Positions 55,567 through 64,000 of a DNA stretch of 64,000 nt are shown here, piece after piece (the first letter of the stretch is position 1; each line of letters opens with the position of its first letter). Where the stretch lies: the NCBI GenBank assembly GCA_035906055.1, contig JAMIFV010000005.1, positions 1-64,000 on the forward strand, in the 5' to 3' direction. Source of the stretch: JAMIFV01 sp035906055. Its GTDB lineage: Bacteria > Pseudomonadota > Alphaproteobacteria > Rickettsiales > JABCZZ01. The position numbers and the translations under genes are program-made. The notes under the pieces were generated by a model that worked only from the letters and a program-made list of their open reading frames with translations, ran no database searches and was not told the origin of the DNA.

Positions 55567-56316
55567 TTATCCTGCGGCACTGATTATGGCACTGAATTCT
55601 TCCGGCTTCAGGCTTGCACCTCCCACCAGGGCGCCATCCACCGCATCGGCTGATAGAATGTCTTTCGCATTCGCCGCTTTCACGGACCCGCCATACACGA
55701 TTGCTGTGCGCGTGGCTGGTGTATCATAAGCTAGCAGGGAGGCAATAGTTTTATGCACTTGCGTTATATCGGCCAGCGTGGGTGTTGCACCGGAACCTAT
55801 CGCCCAGATCGGTTCATAGGCAACGATGACGCTGTTATTATGCGCCAGCGACGGCAGGCACTCTTTAACCTGCTGTGAAATAACGATCAAATGTTTTCCG
55901 GCGGCGCGTTCCGCCTGCGATTCGCCCACGCAGATGACGGCGGTAAGCCCGGCGGCAAGCGCGGCTTGCGCCTTACGGCGGATGAGGGCGTTGGTTTCCG
56001 CGTGATACTGCCTGCGTTCAGAATGGCCGATGATGACATATTCACAGCCTGCTGCCTTAAGCATGGCGGCGCTTACCTCGCCGGTATAGGCACCGTCGGC
56101 GTCTTGTGCGCTGCAATCCTGCGCGCCCAGCCCCACGTGGCTGTTGCCCACAGTTCCCGCTACGGCGGGGATGGTTATATAGGGAGGGAATACAGCTACT
56201 TTAACCCCTGCGGGCGGGGTTATGGCGCATGTGGCGGCAGCGAGGCTTCTGGCCTTTTTCGCGTCCAGATGCATTTTCCAGTTACCTAATATATAGCGAG
56301 ATGTAGGGCGAGTCAT
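55567..56316 (-). CDS. tpiA: Triosephosphate isomerase
   Basis: Interconverts dihydroxyacetone phosphate and glyceraldehyde 3-phosphate. The 249-residue product has the substrate Lys in ILGNWKMHLD, GAQDCS, the electrophilic His in YVIIGHSERRQYH, ICVGES, the catalytic Glu in VIVAYEPIWAIGSG, and the phosphate-binding YGGSVKAANAKDIL and GALVGGASLKPEEF. Length is typical. Dihydroxyacetone phosphate made here is the substrate of NadA. Confidence 0.97.
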   Translation of the reverse strand: MTRPTSRYILGNWKMHLDAKKARSLAAATCAITPPAGVKVAVFPPYITIPAVAGTVGNSHVGLGAQDCSAQDADGAYTGEVSAAMLKAAGCEYVIIGHSERRQYHAETNALIRRKAQAALAAGLTAVICVGESQAERAAGKHLIVISQQVKECLPSLAHNNSVIVAYEPIWAIGSGATPTLADITQVHKTIASLLAYDTPATRTAIVYGGSVKAANAKDILSADAVDGALVGGASLKPEEFSAIISAAG

Positions 56317-56393
56317 CCCACACTTCTAATTATCCCTTTGAAAAAAGCAACCCACAGTGTTAAACCGCTCTACTAATCTAAGGGAAATCCATC

Positions 56394-58325
56394 ATGATCA
56401 ATAATTTGCAATCTTCCGGCCACAGCATTCTCACCCGCATTATGCTGCTGTTCATCGTGGCGACCTTCGCGCTGTGGGGCATCGGCGACATATTCCGCGG
56501 CGGCGGCAGCGCCATGGTGGTGGCAACGGTGGGCACCCAGAAGATCTCCGCGCAGGAGTTCGCCGCAGCGGTCAAGAACCGCCAGGAAGAAGTGCGCCGC
56601 AGGCTGGGCAAGATGTACACCCCCGACCTGATGAAGCAATTCAATATTGAGCCGCAGGTGCTCGAAGCCATTATCAACCGCCACCTGCTCCAGCTGGAAG
56701 CGCAGGCGCAGGGGCTTATGGTGGGTGAGGACGCTATCGCCGAGCATATCGCCACCGCGTCTGAATTCCGCGATACGAACGGCAAGTTCAGCAAGGAGCG
56801 TTTTCAGGCGATTCTGCAGTCCAACCGCATGAGCGAGAAGGAATTCATTTCGGTGATGTCACAGCAGCTCAGTTCGCAGCTGCTGCTGAGCACCATCTCG
56901 GCTGGCATCACCCCGCCGGAAGACCTGGTTTACGCACTTTACCGTGCCCGCGCCGAGAAGCGCCAGTCGTCGCTGCTCACCATTGCGCTCGGCGCGGTGG
57001 CGAGGAACGCCGTGCCCACGGAAGACGAGATCAAGGCGTATTATGAAGGCAACAGCCGTAAATACACCGTGCCCGAAAGCCGCGCTTTCAGCTATGTGGA
57101 GCTGAAGCCTGAAGACATAAAAGGTATCACCGTTTCCGAGGAAGAGATCAAAAAAACCTATGAAGAGCGCATAGACACCTTCCACCAGCCCGAACGCCGC
57201 GTGGTGGAACAGCTCGTATATGAAAAAAAGGAAGACGCCGAGAAGGCCAGCGCCATGCTCGTTGCGGGCAAAAGCATGAAGGAAGCGGCGGCGGCCAGCA
57301 ACCCGCAGAACAAGGACAAACTGCTGCTGGGCGAACTGACCAGGGAAAGGATGCCGGTAGCGGCGGATGAGGCATTCATGCTCAAGGAAGGCCAGTACAC
57401 GCGTCCGTATGAATCTCCGTTCGGCTGGCACATCATCCATGTGGTGAAGATCCTGCCCGCCGGGCTGAAGCCGCTGGCGGAAGCGCACGACGCTATCGCC
57501 GAAGAGATCAGGCTGCGCGGCGCGCAGGACGGGCTGTTCAGGCTCTCCAACAGCTTTGAGGACACGCTGGGCGGCGGCGGCACTTTTGAGCAGGCCGCAG
57601 AGAAAATGAACCTCAGGGTGAACAATGTGGAAGCCGTGACCCGGGAAGGCGTTAAAGCCACCGGCGGAAGTGCGACCCTGCCGGACATCGGCAACCTGCT
57701 GGACGTGGTGTTCTCCACCAGTGAGAAAGACCATTCCCGCATGATGCAGTCTGAGCACGGCACCTATTTCATGGTGCAGGTCAACAGCATCGGGAAAGAA
57801 CATTCACGCCCGCTGGCGGAAGTGCAGGCCGACGTGAAGGAAGCGCTTATCAGCGAACAGCAGGAAAAGCAGGTGAAGGCGCTTGCCGACCAGATCGCCG
57901 GAGGCCTGAAGGCTGGCAAGAAGCTGGAAGAAGCGCTTGCAGGCAAGAAGCTGAGCAGCGCCTTTGAACCTGCGGGCCTGCTGCAACGCAATTCCGAAAC
58001 GGTGGAAGAAGGCAGGCTCAAGGGCAGGGTGCTGCCGCCTGAACTGGTGAAGGATATTTTTTCCGTGCGCAAAGGCGCCTATACCGCCGCCCATGCGCTG
58101 CCTGAAGGCGGCTACATGATCGGCACGGTGGAACAGGTGATCGCCGCGCCGGACATTGTGGAAGACCCGTCCAAAACCAGCTCGCCGCTGCAGAGCATCC
58201 GCAACGAGCTGAACGAAACGCTACCCAATGAATTACAGTATTACTACCTGCAATACCTGCGCAAGAAATACCCGGTCAACATCCACCAGGAGGCGCTGAA
58301 GGCGGTTACGGATACGAATGGCTGA
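56394..58325 (+). CDS. PpiD-like membrane-anchored peptidyl-prolyl isomerase
   Basis: A periplasmic folding chaperone next to the Sec channel. The 643-residue product has an N-terminal membrane helix (ILTRIMLLFIVATFALWGIGDIF), a SurA-N-like region (VLEAIINRHLLQLEAQAQGL, FRDTNGKFSKERFQAIL), and a parvulin-like domain (RRVVEQLVYEKKEDAEKASA, SPFGWHIIHVVKILP) in the middle, then a second SurA-like half. Position before trpE and opposite tpiA is conserved in alphaproteobacteria. It overlaps trpE by 8 bases. Confidence 0.9.
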   Translation: MINNLQSSGHSILTRIMLLFIVATFALWGIGDIFRGGGSAMVVATVGTQKISAQEFAAAVKNRQEEVRRRLGKMYTPDLMKQFNIEPQVLEAIINRHLLQLEAQAQGLMVGEDAIAEHIATASEFRDTNGKFSKERFQAILQSNRMSEKEFISVMSQQLSSQLLLSTISAGITPPEDLVYALYRARAEKRQSSLLTIALGAVARNAVPTEDEIKAYYEGNSRKYTVPESRAFSYVELKPEDIKGITVSEEEIKKTYEERIDTFHQPERRVVEQLVYEKKEDAEKASAMLVAGKSMKEAAAASNPQNKDKLLLGELTRERMPVAADEAFMLKEGQYTRPYESPFGWHIIHVVKILPAGLKPLAEAHDAIAEEIRLRGAQDGLFRLSNSFEDTLGGGGTFEQAAEKMNLRVNNVEAVTREGVKATGGSATLPDIGNLLDVVFSTSEKDHSRMMQSEHGTYFMVQVNSIGKEHSRPLAEVQADVKEALISEQQEKQVKALADQIAGGLKAGKKLEEALAGKKLSSAFEPAGLLQRNSETVEEGRLKGRVLPPELVKDIFSVRKGAYTAAHALPEGGYMIGTVEQVIAAPDIVEDPSKTSSPLQSIRNELNETLPNELQYYYLQYLRKKYPVNIHQEALKAVTDTNG

Positions 58326-59826
58326 TACATTGCCGTTATTCCCCGACGCTGAAACTTTCGTTGCCGCTTACGGCAAGGGGGCGTCGCAGCTTGTGGGCAT
58401 ACGCATCATCGCCGATATGGAAACGCCGGTCTCCGCGCTGCTCAAGCTGCAGCAGGAGGATAAGCCCTGTTTCCTGCTGGAGTCCGTGCAAGGCGGTGAG
58501 ACGAGGGGGCGCTATTCCATCATCGGGATCGAGCCTGACCTCGTCTGGCGCTGCATCAAGGGCGAAGCGGAAATAAACCGCACTGCCGATAATCCCGGCG
58601 CATTCACAAAGCTGGCCGAAGCGCCGCTGGCCTCGCTCAAGTCGCTGCTGAAGGAATGCCACATGGAAATGCCCGAAGGCTTTCCGCCCATGTCGGCAGG
58701 CCTTATCGGGTATATGGGCTATGACATGGTCAAGCTCATGGAGCGCCTGCCTTCCTCCGGGAAAGAAGCGATAGGGCTGCCCGATGCCTGCTTCATGCGC
58801 CCGCGCATCATGATCGTGTTCGACACGGTAAAGGGCGAGATGTTCCTCGTCACGCCCGTCTGGAAGGACGATAAACATAAAAATGCGGCAGATGCCTATG
58901 CCGTTGCCTCCGCACGCCTTGAAGCGGTGGTGAAACGCCTGCGCGCGCCGTTGACTGCGCCTGCGCTGGTGAACGAAGCGAAAGACGGCGAAATGCAGTT
59001 CACCTCCAACACCACGCGGGAGGAATACCACGCGATGGTAGCCAGGGCGAAAGAGTATATCGGCGCGGGCGACATCTTCCAGGTGGTGCCGTCGCAGCGT
59101 TTCAGCGCACCGTTTACGCTTCCGCCATTCTCGCTGTACCGTTCGCTGCGCCATTTGAACCCTTCGCCGTTTTTATTCTTCCTGAACATGCAGGGCTTTT
59201 CGCTGGTGGGTTCCAGCCCTGAAATCCTCGTGCGCCTGCGTGACGGCAAAGTGACCATCCGCCCGATCGCCGGAACCCGCAAGCGCGGTGCCACGGAAGC
59301 GGAAGACAAAGCGCTGGAAGCGGACCTTCTCGCCGATCCCAAGGAGATCGCCGAACATCTGATGCTGCTCGACCTTGGCCGCAACGACGTAGGCCGTATC
59401 GCGAAAATCGGCACGGTGAAAGTGACCGACCGCATGTTCATCGAGCGTTATTCGCATGTGATGCATATCGTTTCTAATGTTGAAGGTGAAATAGACCCGC
59501 GCTTTGACGCTATCGACGCGCTCTCGGCGGGTTTCCCCGCAGGCACGGTGAGCGGCGCGCCCAAAATCCGCGCGATGGAGATCATTGACGAACTGGAAAA
59601 AGAGCCGCGCAGTTTCTATGCCGGATGTGTGGGGTATTTCTCCGCCAACGGTTCCATGGATACCTGCATCACGCTGCGCACGGGACTTATAAAAGACGGC
59701 GTGCTCTACGCGCAGGCGGGCGGCGGGGTGGTGGCGGATTCCGACCCTGAAGGCGAATATCAGGAATCCTGCAACAAGGCGCGCGCAGTAATGCGTGCGG
59801 CAGAAGAAGCGAAGAGGTTTGTATGA
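58318..59826 (+). CDS. trpE: Anthranilate synthase component I
   Basis: Makes anthranilate from chorismate with ammonia from TrpG. The 502-residue product has the tryptophan-binding LLES motif (CFLLESVQGGETRGRYSIIG), YIGAGDIFQVVPSQRFSAPF, PSPFLFFLNMQGFSLVGSSPE, PIAGTRKRG, DLGRNDVGRIA, GTVSGAPKIRAMEIIDELE and the C-terminal YAQAGGGVVADSDPEGEYQE. The intact LLES motif suggests feedback inhibition. No attenuator can exist directly upstream because the start lies inside the ppiD-like gene. trpG is 1.5 kb downstream, after three unrelated genes. Confidence 0.97.
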   Translation: MADTLPLFPDAETFVAAYGKGASQLVGIRIIADMETPVSALLKLQQEDKPCFLLESVQGGETRGRYSIIGIEPDLVWRCIKGEAEINRTADNPGAFTKLAEAPLASLKSLLKECHMEMPEGFPPMSAGLIGYMGYDMVKLMERLPSSGKEAIGLPDACFMRPRIMIVFDTVKGEMFLVTPVWKDDKHKNAADAYAVASARLEAVVKRLRAPLTAPALVNEAKDGEMQFTSNTTREEYHAMVARAKEYIGAGDIFQVVPSQRFSAPFTLPPFSLYRSLRHLNPSPFLFFLNMQGFSLVGSSPEILVRLRDGKVTIRPIAGTRKRGATEAEDKALEADLLADPKEIAEHLMLLDLGRNDVGRIAKIGTVKVTDRMFIERYSHVMHIVSNVEGEIDPRFDAIDALSAGFPAGTVSGAPKIRAMEIIDELEKEPRSFYAGCVGYFSANGSMDTCITLRTGLIKDGVLYAQAGGGVVADSDPEGEYQESCNKARAVMRAAEEAKRFV

Positions 59827-60302
59827 GTGTGAAGGTCGGGATTGCTACGGGTAAGCAGTTAACAACTGCCCTGTATGTAGCGTCTGAAACGGCAAAACGT
59901 ATATCGCCTGGCCGTTTGGCGGTTTTGCATGACAATAACAAACTGATCGCGGTCACGGTGGACGCTGGCTCGCAGGAAGAAGGAAAACTAAAATGGCTGC
60001 ATGGCAGTGTGCTGAAAGACCCTGACGGTAAGATTGAATTCAATGAAGATGGATCGCCGAAAATGGTGCGCAATCTGCTGCTGGCCGAACTCTCAAAGGA
60101 TAATGGGGAGAAAACGAGTGTCACCCGCTACTATGAACCGCATATGGATATGCTGCATAGCCTTGGCATGGTGTTTGACCTATCATGCGAGAAATCACAC
60201 GATCTGGCGCAAGCTGTAATGAAAAAAGGCAAGGCTGGCGATATCTCCGACATCGGTGGCGCCACCGGAAAAGACGGAAAAGCAAGAGGTGGGCACTGGT
60301 AA
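59823..60302 (+). CDS. Protein of unknown function in the trp cluster, 159 aa
   Basis: I do not recognise the family. It starts inside the trpE stop (ATGA). The N-terminal half looks beta-rich (VGIATGKQLTTALYVASETA, LAVLHDNNKLIAVTVDAGSQ), with the middle (LLAELSKDNGEKTSVTRYYEPHMDMLHSLGM) more helical and a Gly/Lys-rich tail ending GGHW. No signal peptide, no membrane helix, one Cys. Codon use is less GC-biased than that of trpE. Its link to tryptophan synthesis is unclear. Confidence 0.65.
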   Translation: MSVKVGIATGKQLTTALYVASETAKRISPGRLAVLHDNNKLIAVTVDAGSQEEGKLKWLHGSVLKDPDGKIEFNEDGSPKMVRNLLLAELSKDNGEKTSVTRYYEPHMDMLHSLGMVFDLSCEKSHDLAQAVMKKGKAGDISDIGGATGKDGKARGGHW

Positions 60303-60318
60303 AGAGAAAGAAATTTGT

Positions 60319-60378
60319 ATGAGTGATTTTAACTATAATCTTTTAAACGTGACATCAACAGAGTGGAAGACCCGCTGA
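60319..60378 (+). CDS. Possible 19-codon leader ORF
   Basis: ATG at 60319 opens MSDFNYNLLNVTSTEWKTR, and its TGA overlaps the next ATG (TGATG at 60376-60380). The bases around its start (TTTGTATGAGTG) repeat those at the start of the preceding gene (59817-59828), so it may have come from a duplication. It could couple translation to the following gene. Weak SD; only one Trp codon, so a classical trp attenuator is unlikely. Confidence 0.3.
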   Translation: MSDFNYNLLNVTSTEWKTR

Positions 60379-60764
60379 TGGGATTTACCGTAAATATACA
60401 TACAAAAAGAGAAGCAATGGCTGCTGTCAGGGCATCCGGCAATAATGTGTCCAATTTTGTGAGATTGCTGGATAAAGACGCGCTCCTTTTTTCCCTTAGC
60501 TACGCTATGCCGCAGGATAAAATCGAAGAGAACCGGCTCGCCGACTTTCTTAAGCACGCGGGACTTGAAAACAAGGGAGAGGAAAGAAAGATTTTGCAGC
60601 AATTCGATACGACGGATAGGCATACGCTTCTTTTCAGGGCGGATCGCGAACTGCTTACGCCGTTGCGCGGTTGTGGTATGATCGACGCTGCTACGGAACG
60701 CGCAATCAGAAGCAGCTTTGCTGCACATGAAAGAGCTGCAAGGGAGGCGAAGCGCGGCAAATGA
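60378..60764 (+). CDS. Protein of unknown function in the trp cluster, 128 aa
   Basis: Not recognised. I start at ATG 60378 (MGFTVNIHTKREAMAAV), overlapping a short leader ORF by one base; a GTG at 60363 is possible. The product is helical and charged, with LADFLKHAGLENKGEERKIL, RADRELLTPLRGCG and a basic Ala/Arg tail (FAAHERAAREAKRGK). No signal peptide or membrane helix. It overlaps arsC by 4 bases, so it is co-translated with it. Confidence 0.62.
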   Translation: MGFTVNIHTKREAMAAVRASGNNVSNFVRLLDKDALLFSLSYAMPQDKIEENRLADFLKHAGLENKGEERKILQQFDTTDRHTLLFRADRELLTPLRGCGMIDAATERAIRSSFAAHERAAREAKRGK

Positions 60765-61108
60765 GTGTCACCATCTATCACAACCCCAGTTGCGGCACGT
60801 CGCGCAATGTGCTGGCGCTTTTGAAAGAGAAGGGTATCGAACCCGAAGTGGTGGAGTACCTTAAAACCCCGCTGGATAAAAAAAGCCTGCATGCCTTGCT
60901 GAAGAAGATGAAATCATCCGCGCGTGACCTGCTGCGCCAGAAGGGCACGCCCTATGATGAGCTGGATCTGGGGAATGCAAAATGGAGTGAAGACCAGTTG
61001 GTTGCATTCATGGCACAGCATCCTATCCTCATGAACCGCCCGGTAGTGGTGACGGACAAGGGTGCCAAGCTCTGCCGCCCGCCGGAGGCGGTGCTGGAGC
61101 TGCTGTAA
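60761..61108 (+). CDS. arsC: ArsC-family glutaredoxin-dependent arsenate reductase
   Basis: Reduces arsenate to arsenite using glutathione and glutaredoxin. The 115-residue thioredoxin-fold protein has the active-site TIYHNPSCGTSRNVLALL (catalytic Cys), EVVEYLKTPLDKKSLHALL, LLRQKGTPYDELDL and the second conserved Arg segment HPILMNRPVVVTDKGAKLCRPPE. Closely related Spx/YffB proteins differ at the C-terminal Arg motif, which is intact here. No other ars genes are nearby; it sits in the trp cluster. Confidence 0.9.
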   Translation: MSVTIYHNPSCGTSRNVLALLKEKGIEPEVVEYLKTPLDKKSLHALLKKMKSSARDLLRQKGTPYDELDLGNAKWSEDQLVAFMAQHPILMNRPVVVTDKGAKLCRPPEAVLELL

Positions 61109-61123
61109 AAAAACCAACCATTG

Positions 61124-61292
61124 TCATGCCGTACAAGCGGTCAGTAGACCGCGCGATACGGTATCCATGCTGCATCCGCATGTGAGAAATGTGACGCGGC
61201 AGCAGACCTGCAACTGTGCGTTCCAGCCTATGAAAGATGGATTCCAGATAAACTCGCCTGCGGACTCGTTTTCTGGAATGACAAAGGCATTC
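61124..61292. repeat. REP-like palindromes between arsC and trpG
   Basis: GTCATGCCGTACAAGCGG followed by GACCGCGCGATACGG can pair, and GGATTCCAGATAAACTCGCC with TTTTCTGGAATGAC at 61230-61292 form a second palindrome of the GGATTCC..GGAATGAC type. There is no gene in this 240-base gap; a trpG promoter may lie after it. Confidence 0.6.
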
Positions 61293-61350
61293 AGATAGCC
61301 ATGTAGAGCAACTTTTGACATTTACCCGTCAAAGGTTTATCCCTTTTTTT

Positions 61351-61920
61351 ATGACACTGATACTTCTGGATAACTACGACAGCTTTACCTATAACCTGCT
61401 GCATTACCTTGGTGAACTGGGCAAGCAGGCGGAGGTGATCCGCAATGACGCCATCACCGTGGAGGCGCTGCTTGCCAAAAACCCCGAGGGCATCGTCATC
61501 TCGCCGGGGCCGGGCACGCCGGACGAATCGGGCATCTGCCTTGAACTGGTGAAGCAGGCTTCCGGCAAGGTGCCGCTGTTCGGCGTATGCCTCGGCCTGC
61601 AATCCATCGGCCAGGCGTTCGGCGGCAAGGTGGTGCGTGCGCCCAGGCCCATGCACGGCAAGATAAGCCCGGTCACGCATACGAATAAAGGTGTGTTCAA
61701 AGGCATTCCCAGTCCCTTCAACGCCACGCGCTATCACTCCCTCATCGTAGACCGTGCCACGCTGCCCGATTGCCTTGAAATCACCGCCGAGACCGAGGAC
61801 GGGCTGATCATGGGCCTGCAACACAAACAGCACAACGTGCATTGTGTGCAGTTCCATCCCGAAAGCATCGCTTCCGAGCATGGGCATACTTTGCTGAAAA
61901 ACTTCTTAGAGATGTTATGA
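61351..61920 (+). CDS. trpG: Anthranilate synthase component II (glutamine amidotransferase)
   Basis: Supplies ammonia to TrpE. The 189-residue product (start at 61351; the frame opens upstream at 61315 without similarity) has [35 protein letters not shown], the nucleophile Cys in [19 protein letters not shown], and the catalytic His-Glu in [13 protein letters not shown]. Its stop overlaps the trpD start (ATGA at 61917-61920). Confidence 0.97.
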   Translation: MTLILLDNYDSFTYNLLHYLGELGKQAEVIRNDAITVEALLAKNPEGIVISPGPGTPDESGICLELVKQASGKVPLFGVCLGLQSIGQAFGGKVVRAPRPMHGKISPVTHTNKGVFKGIPSPFNATRYHSLIVDRATLPDCLEITAETEDGLIMGLQHKQHNVHCVQFHPESIASEHGHTLLKNFLEML

Positions 61921-62945
61921 GCAATGAGATACAGCATTTCATCTCGCACATTGCCGGAGGCAGCCATTTAAGCCGCGCGCAGTCTGGCCGCGCCTTCCAG
62001 ATCATCATGGCGGGCGGCGCCACGCCCGCGCAGATAGCAGCGCTGCTGGTGGGCTTGCGCGCCAAGGGGGAGTCGACCGGGGAGATAGCCGGGGCGGCCA
62101 TGGCCATGCGTGCCAGGATGGATGCGCTCGCGGGTTTTTCCGACAGTATCGACGTATGCGGCACGGGGGGCGATGGCACGGGCATGCTCAACGTGTCCAC
62201 CGCCGTTACACTGGTTGTGGCGGGGTGCGGTCTCAAAGTGGCCAAGCATGGCAATAAATCGGTTTCCTCGCGCAGCGGTTCCGCCGATGTGCTGACGGCG
62301 CTCGGTGTGAACATACAGGCGGAGAAAGCGGCTGCGGAAAAAGCGCTACGCGATGCAGGCGTATGTTTCCTCTTCGCGCCGCTCTACCACAAAGCCATGC
62401 GCCATGTGGCGCCGGTGCGGCAGGAACTCGCCATGCGCACTATTTTCAATCTGCTGGGGCCGCTGGCCAACCCCGCCAAGCCGGACTACCAGCTTATGGG
62501 CGTGTATGACCGTTCGCTATTATTGCCCATGGCCGAGGTGCTTTGTGCGCTTGGCAGCAAGGCCGCGTGGGTGGTGCATGGCAGCGACGGCGCGGACGAA
62601 CTCACGCTTACCGGCCCTTCGCATGTTGCGGCGCTCAACGGCGGCAAGATAAGAACTTTCACGGTAAACCCGCAGGACGCAGGCCTCACGCCCTGCACGC
62701 CGGAGGCGCTGGAAGGGGGCAGTCCGCAGTATAACGCAAAGGAGCTATCCCTTTTACTCAGTGGTAAAGCGTCCGCTTACCGGGATATTGTGCTGCTCAA
62801 CGCATCGGCTGCATTGGTGGTTGCGGGAAAAGCAAAAGACCTGTTGGAAGGCGTGGGCGTGGCTGCGCGTTCCATTGATGAAGGGCGCGCCAAAGCAGCG
62901 CTTGCATCACTGGTAAGCATCAGTAACGAGACGAAAACAATATGA
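61917..62945 (+). CDS. trpD: Anthranilate phosphoribosyltransferase
   Basis: Joins anthranilate with PRPP. The 342-residue product (start 61917, MSNEIQHFI) has the PRPP loop [78 protein letters not shown], and [19 protein letters not shown]. Overlaps with trpG and trpC (4 bases each) mark a tightly coupled trpG-trpD-trpC unit. Confidence 0.97.
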   Translation: MSNEIQHFISHIAGGSHLSRAQSGRAFQIIMAGGATPAQIAALLVGLRAKGESTGEIAGAAMAMRARMDALAGFSDSIDVCGTGGDGTGMLNVSTAVTLVVAGCGLKVAKHGNKSVSSRSGSADVLTALGVNIQAEKAAAEKALRDAGVCFLFAPLYHKAMRHVAPVRQELAMRTIFNLLGPLANPAKPDYQLMGVYDRSLLLPMAEVLCALGSKAAWVVHGSDGADELTLTGPSHVAALNGGKIRTFTVNPQDAGLTPCTPEALEGGSPQYNAKELSLLLSGKASAYRDIVLLNASAALVVAGKAKDLLEGVGVAARSIDEGRAKAALASLVSISNETKTI

Positions 62946-63724
62946 GCAATGTGCTGGCTACCATCTGCGACCTGAAGCGCGAGCATGTTGCACTGCGCAA
63001 ACAGGATTGCCCGGAAGAAAAGCTGCATGCGGCGCTGGCATTCTGCCCGCCCACGCGGGGCTTCCGCCGCGCGCTCATTTCGCGCCCCGTGGGGCTGATC
63101 GCCGAGATCAAGAAAGCATCGCCCAGCAAGGGCGTCATCCGTGAGGATTTCAGCCCGCCCGATATTGCAGTCGCATATGAAACCGGCGGTGCGGCCTGCC
63201 TCTCCGTGCTGACCGACAAGCCCTATTTCCAGGGTGACGACAGCTACCTCGCCAGTGCGCGCAACGCCTGTTCGCTGCCGGTGCTGCGCAAGGATTTCAT
63301 GCTCGACCCTTACCAGATATATGAATCGCGCGTGCTGGGTGCGGACTGCATCCTGCTCATCATGGCGGCGCTGGAGAACAAGCTGGCGGCGGAGCTGGAA
63401 CGCATCGCCGTGGCGCTGCGCATGGACGTGCTGGTGGAAGTGCATGACGAGGAAGAGTTGCAGCGCGCGCTGGAATTCCTCTCTTCGCCGCTGATCGGCA
63501 TCAATAACCGCAGCCTCAAGACGCTGGAAGTGGATATCGGCACCACGGAACGCCTCGCCAGAAAAGTTCCCGAAGGCAAGACCGTGGTCTGCGAGAGCGG
63601 CATTGCCACGCATCAGGATGTACGCCGCATGATGCGCGCTGGCGTGCATTGTTTCCTTGTGGGCGAATCGCTGATGCGCCAGAAAGACATTGTAAAGTCC
63701 ACACGCGTATTGCTGGGGGAGTAA
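62942..63724 (+). CDS. trpC: Indole-3-glycerol phosphate synthase
   Basis: Closes the indole ring. The 260-residue TIM barrel has LIAEIKKASPSKGVIREDFSPPDIAVAYE, GGAACLSVLTDKPYFQGD, LPVLRKDFMLDPYQIYESRVLGADCILLI, VEVHDEEELQRAL, LIGINNRSLKTLEVD and SGIATHQDVRRMMRAGVHCFLVGESLMRQ. These include the catalytic Lys (EIKKASPS and LRKDF) and Glu residues. Not fused to trpF. trpA, trpB and trpF are outside the window. Confidence 0.97.
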   Translation: MSNVLATICDLKREHVALRKQDCPEEKLHAALAFCPPTRGFRRALISRPVGLIAEIKKASPSKGVIREDFSPPDIAVAYETGGAACLSVLTDKPYFQGDDSYLASARNACSLPVLRKDFMLDPYQIYESRVLGADCILLIMAALENKLAAELERIAVALRMDVLVEVHDEEELQRALEFLSSPLIGINNRSLKTLEVDIGTTERLARKVPEGKTVVCESGIATHQDVRRMMRAGVHCFLVGESLMRQKDIVKSTRVLLGE

Positions 63725-63725
63725 C

Positions 63726-64000
63726 ATGAATTTCGAGCACATACCGACGATCGAATGGGTGGCTTTTTTCTGGTTCCTGATGTGCTGGGTGGGCTATGCG
63801 TACTTTGCCGACTATATGGGCAAACATCGTGGCACGCTGCTGGCCGTCATCAGCGAATACCGCCTCAACTGGATGCGCCAGATGCTCAAGCGCGATAACC
63901 GCATGGTGGACGCATCGCTCATCGGCAACCTGCTGCGCAGCATTTCATTCTTCGCCAGCACCACCATCTTTATCGTGCTGGGTCTGTTTACAATGCTTAA
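63726..64000 (+). CDS. DUF599-family membrane protein (cut by window edge)
   Basis: The ATG lies 1 base after the trpC stop. The visible 91 residues begin MNFEHIPTIEWVAFFWFLMCWVGY and include RLNWMRQMLKRDNRMVDASLIGNLLRSISFFASTTIFIVLGL, which is the DUF599 pattern (W..R...R..R..D..L...L..S.SFFAST). At least two membrane helices are visible. The role is unknown. The gene continues beyond the right edge. Confidence 0.8.
   Translation, partial: MNFEHIPTIEWVAFFWFLMCWVGYAYFADYMGKHRGTLLAVISEYRLNWMRQMLKRDNRMVDASLIGNLLRSISFFASTTIFIVLGLFTML

Noticed and set aside
60319..60378. trp attenuator peptide
   Set aside because: The 19-codon ORF has a single Trp codon and no adjacent terminator/antiterminator hairpins that I can find, so it is listed only as a possible coupled leader ORF.

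Overview
The window is chromosomal DNA from an alphaproteobacterium with a GC-rich genome. The evidence is the alphaproteobacterial cytochrome c oxidase cluster (ctaC-ctaD-ctaB-two small ORFs-ctaG-ctaE-DUF983-SURF1), the ychF-pth-rplY-prs block, the mce-DUF1467-short proS-yceI-lolC-lolD block, the Acidithiobacillus-type GshA and the pyrG-secG-tpiA-ppiD-trpE order. I cannot fix the genus. The cell keeps full aerobic respiration plus NAD (nadA, nadC), thiamine (thiC), tryptophan (trpE, G, D, C), lysine/peptidoglycan (dapD, dapE) and glutathione (gshA) synthesis, so it is not a strongly reduced symbiont, although a secreted ankyrin protein and a Rickettsia-like habit of repeats inside genes are present.

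Layout. 1-1.7 kb: tail of an IS5-like transposase and a secreted protein of unknown role. 1.7-8.4 kb: cox operon on the minus strand. 8.5-11.1 kb: tldD and two small unknown genes. 11.4-22.3 kb: gshA-rsmE, divergent ubiA, then aspC, an FKBP protein, ychF, pth, rplY, prs and a Kef-type antiporter. 22.5-32.9 kb: SDR, uvrC, ankyrin protein, DUF1289, dapE-dapD-SDR (with a toxin-gene fossil between dapD and dapE), pentapeptide protein and LOG. 33.1-37.3 kb: an accessory island with an SLT-like lipoprotein converging on a three-gene glycine-zipper membrane-protein operon. 37.4-42.3 kb: mce, DUF1467, proS, yceI, lolC/E and lolD. 42.5-51 kb: NAD genes around an orphan SdhA-type flavoprotein, small exported proteins, then thiC with a low-GC passenger gene downstream. 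51.1-53.4 kb: mutY, tRNA-Glu with an integrase remnant, gluQ. 53.5-64 kb: pyrG, secG, tpiA, a PpiD-like chaperone, and a trp cluster in which three unrelated small genes sit between trpE and trpG.

The most distinctive property is the repeat load. One GC-rich palindromic family (motif GGAGGAG..CGACGACCCC) occurs at nine places, eight in gaps and one read in frame inside mutY. A different repeat is read in frame near the end of thiC. A second palindromic family has a conserved core but locus-specific, self-complementary arms. Four loci carry degenerate heptanucleotide tandem repeats at or near gene starts or inside thiC; at ubiA they form a chain of four-codon upstream ORFs joined by UAAUG overlaps. 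The thiC leader lacks a TPP-riboswitch signature but carries B12-box-like motifs. These points, and the glycine-zipper island, are the best candidates for something undescribed.
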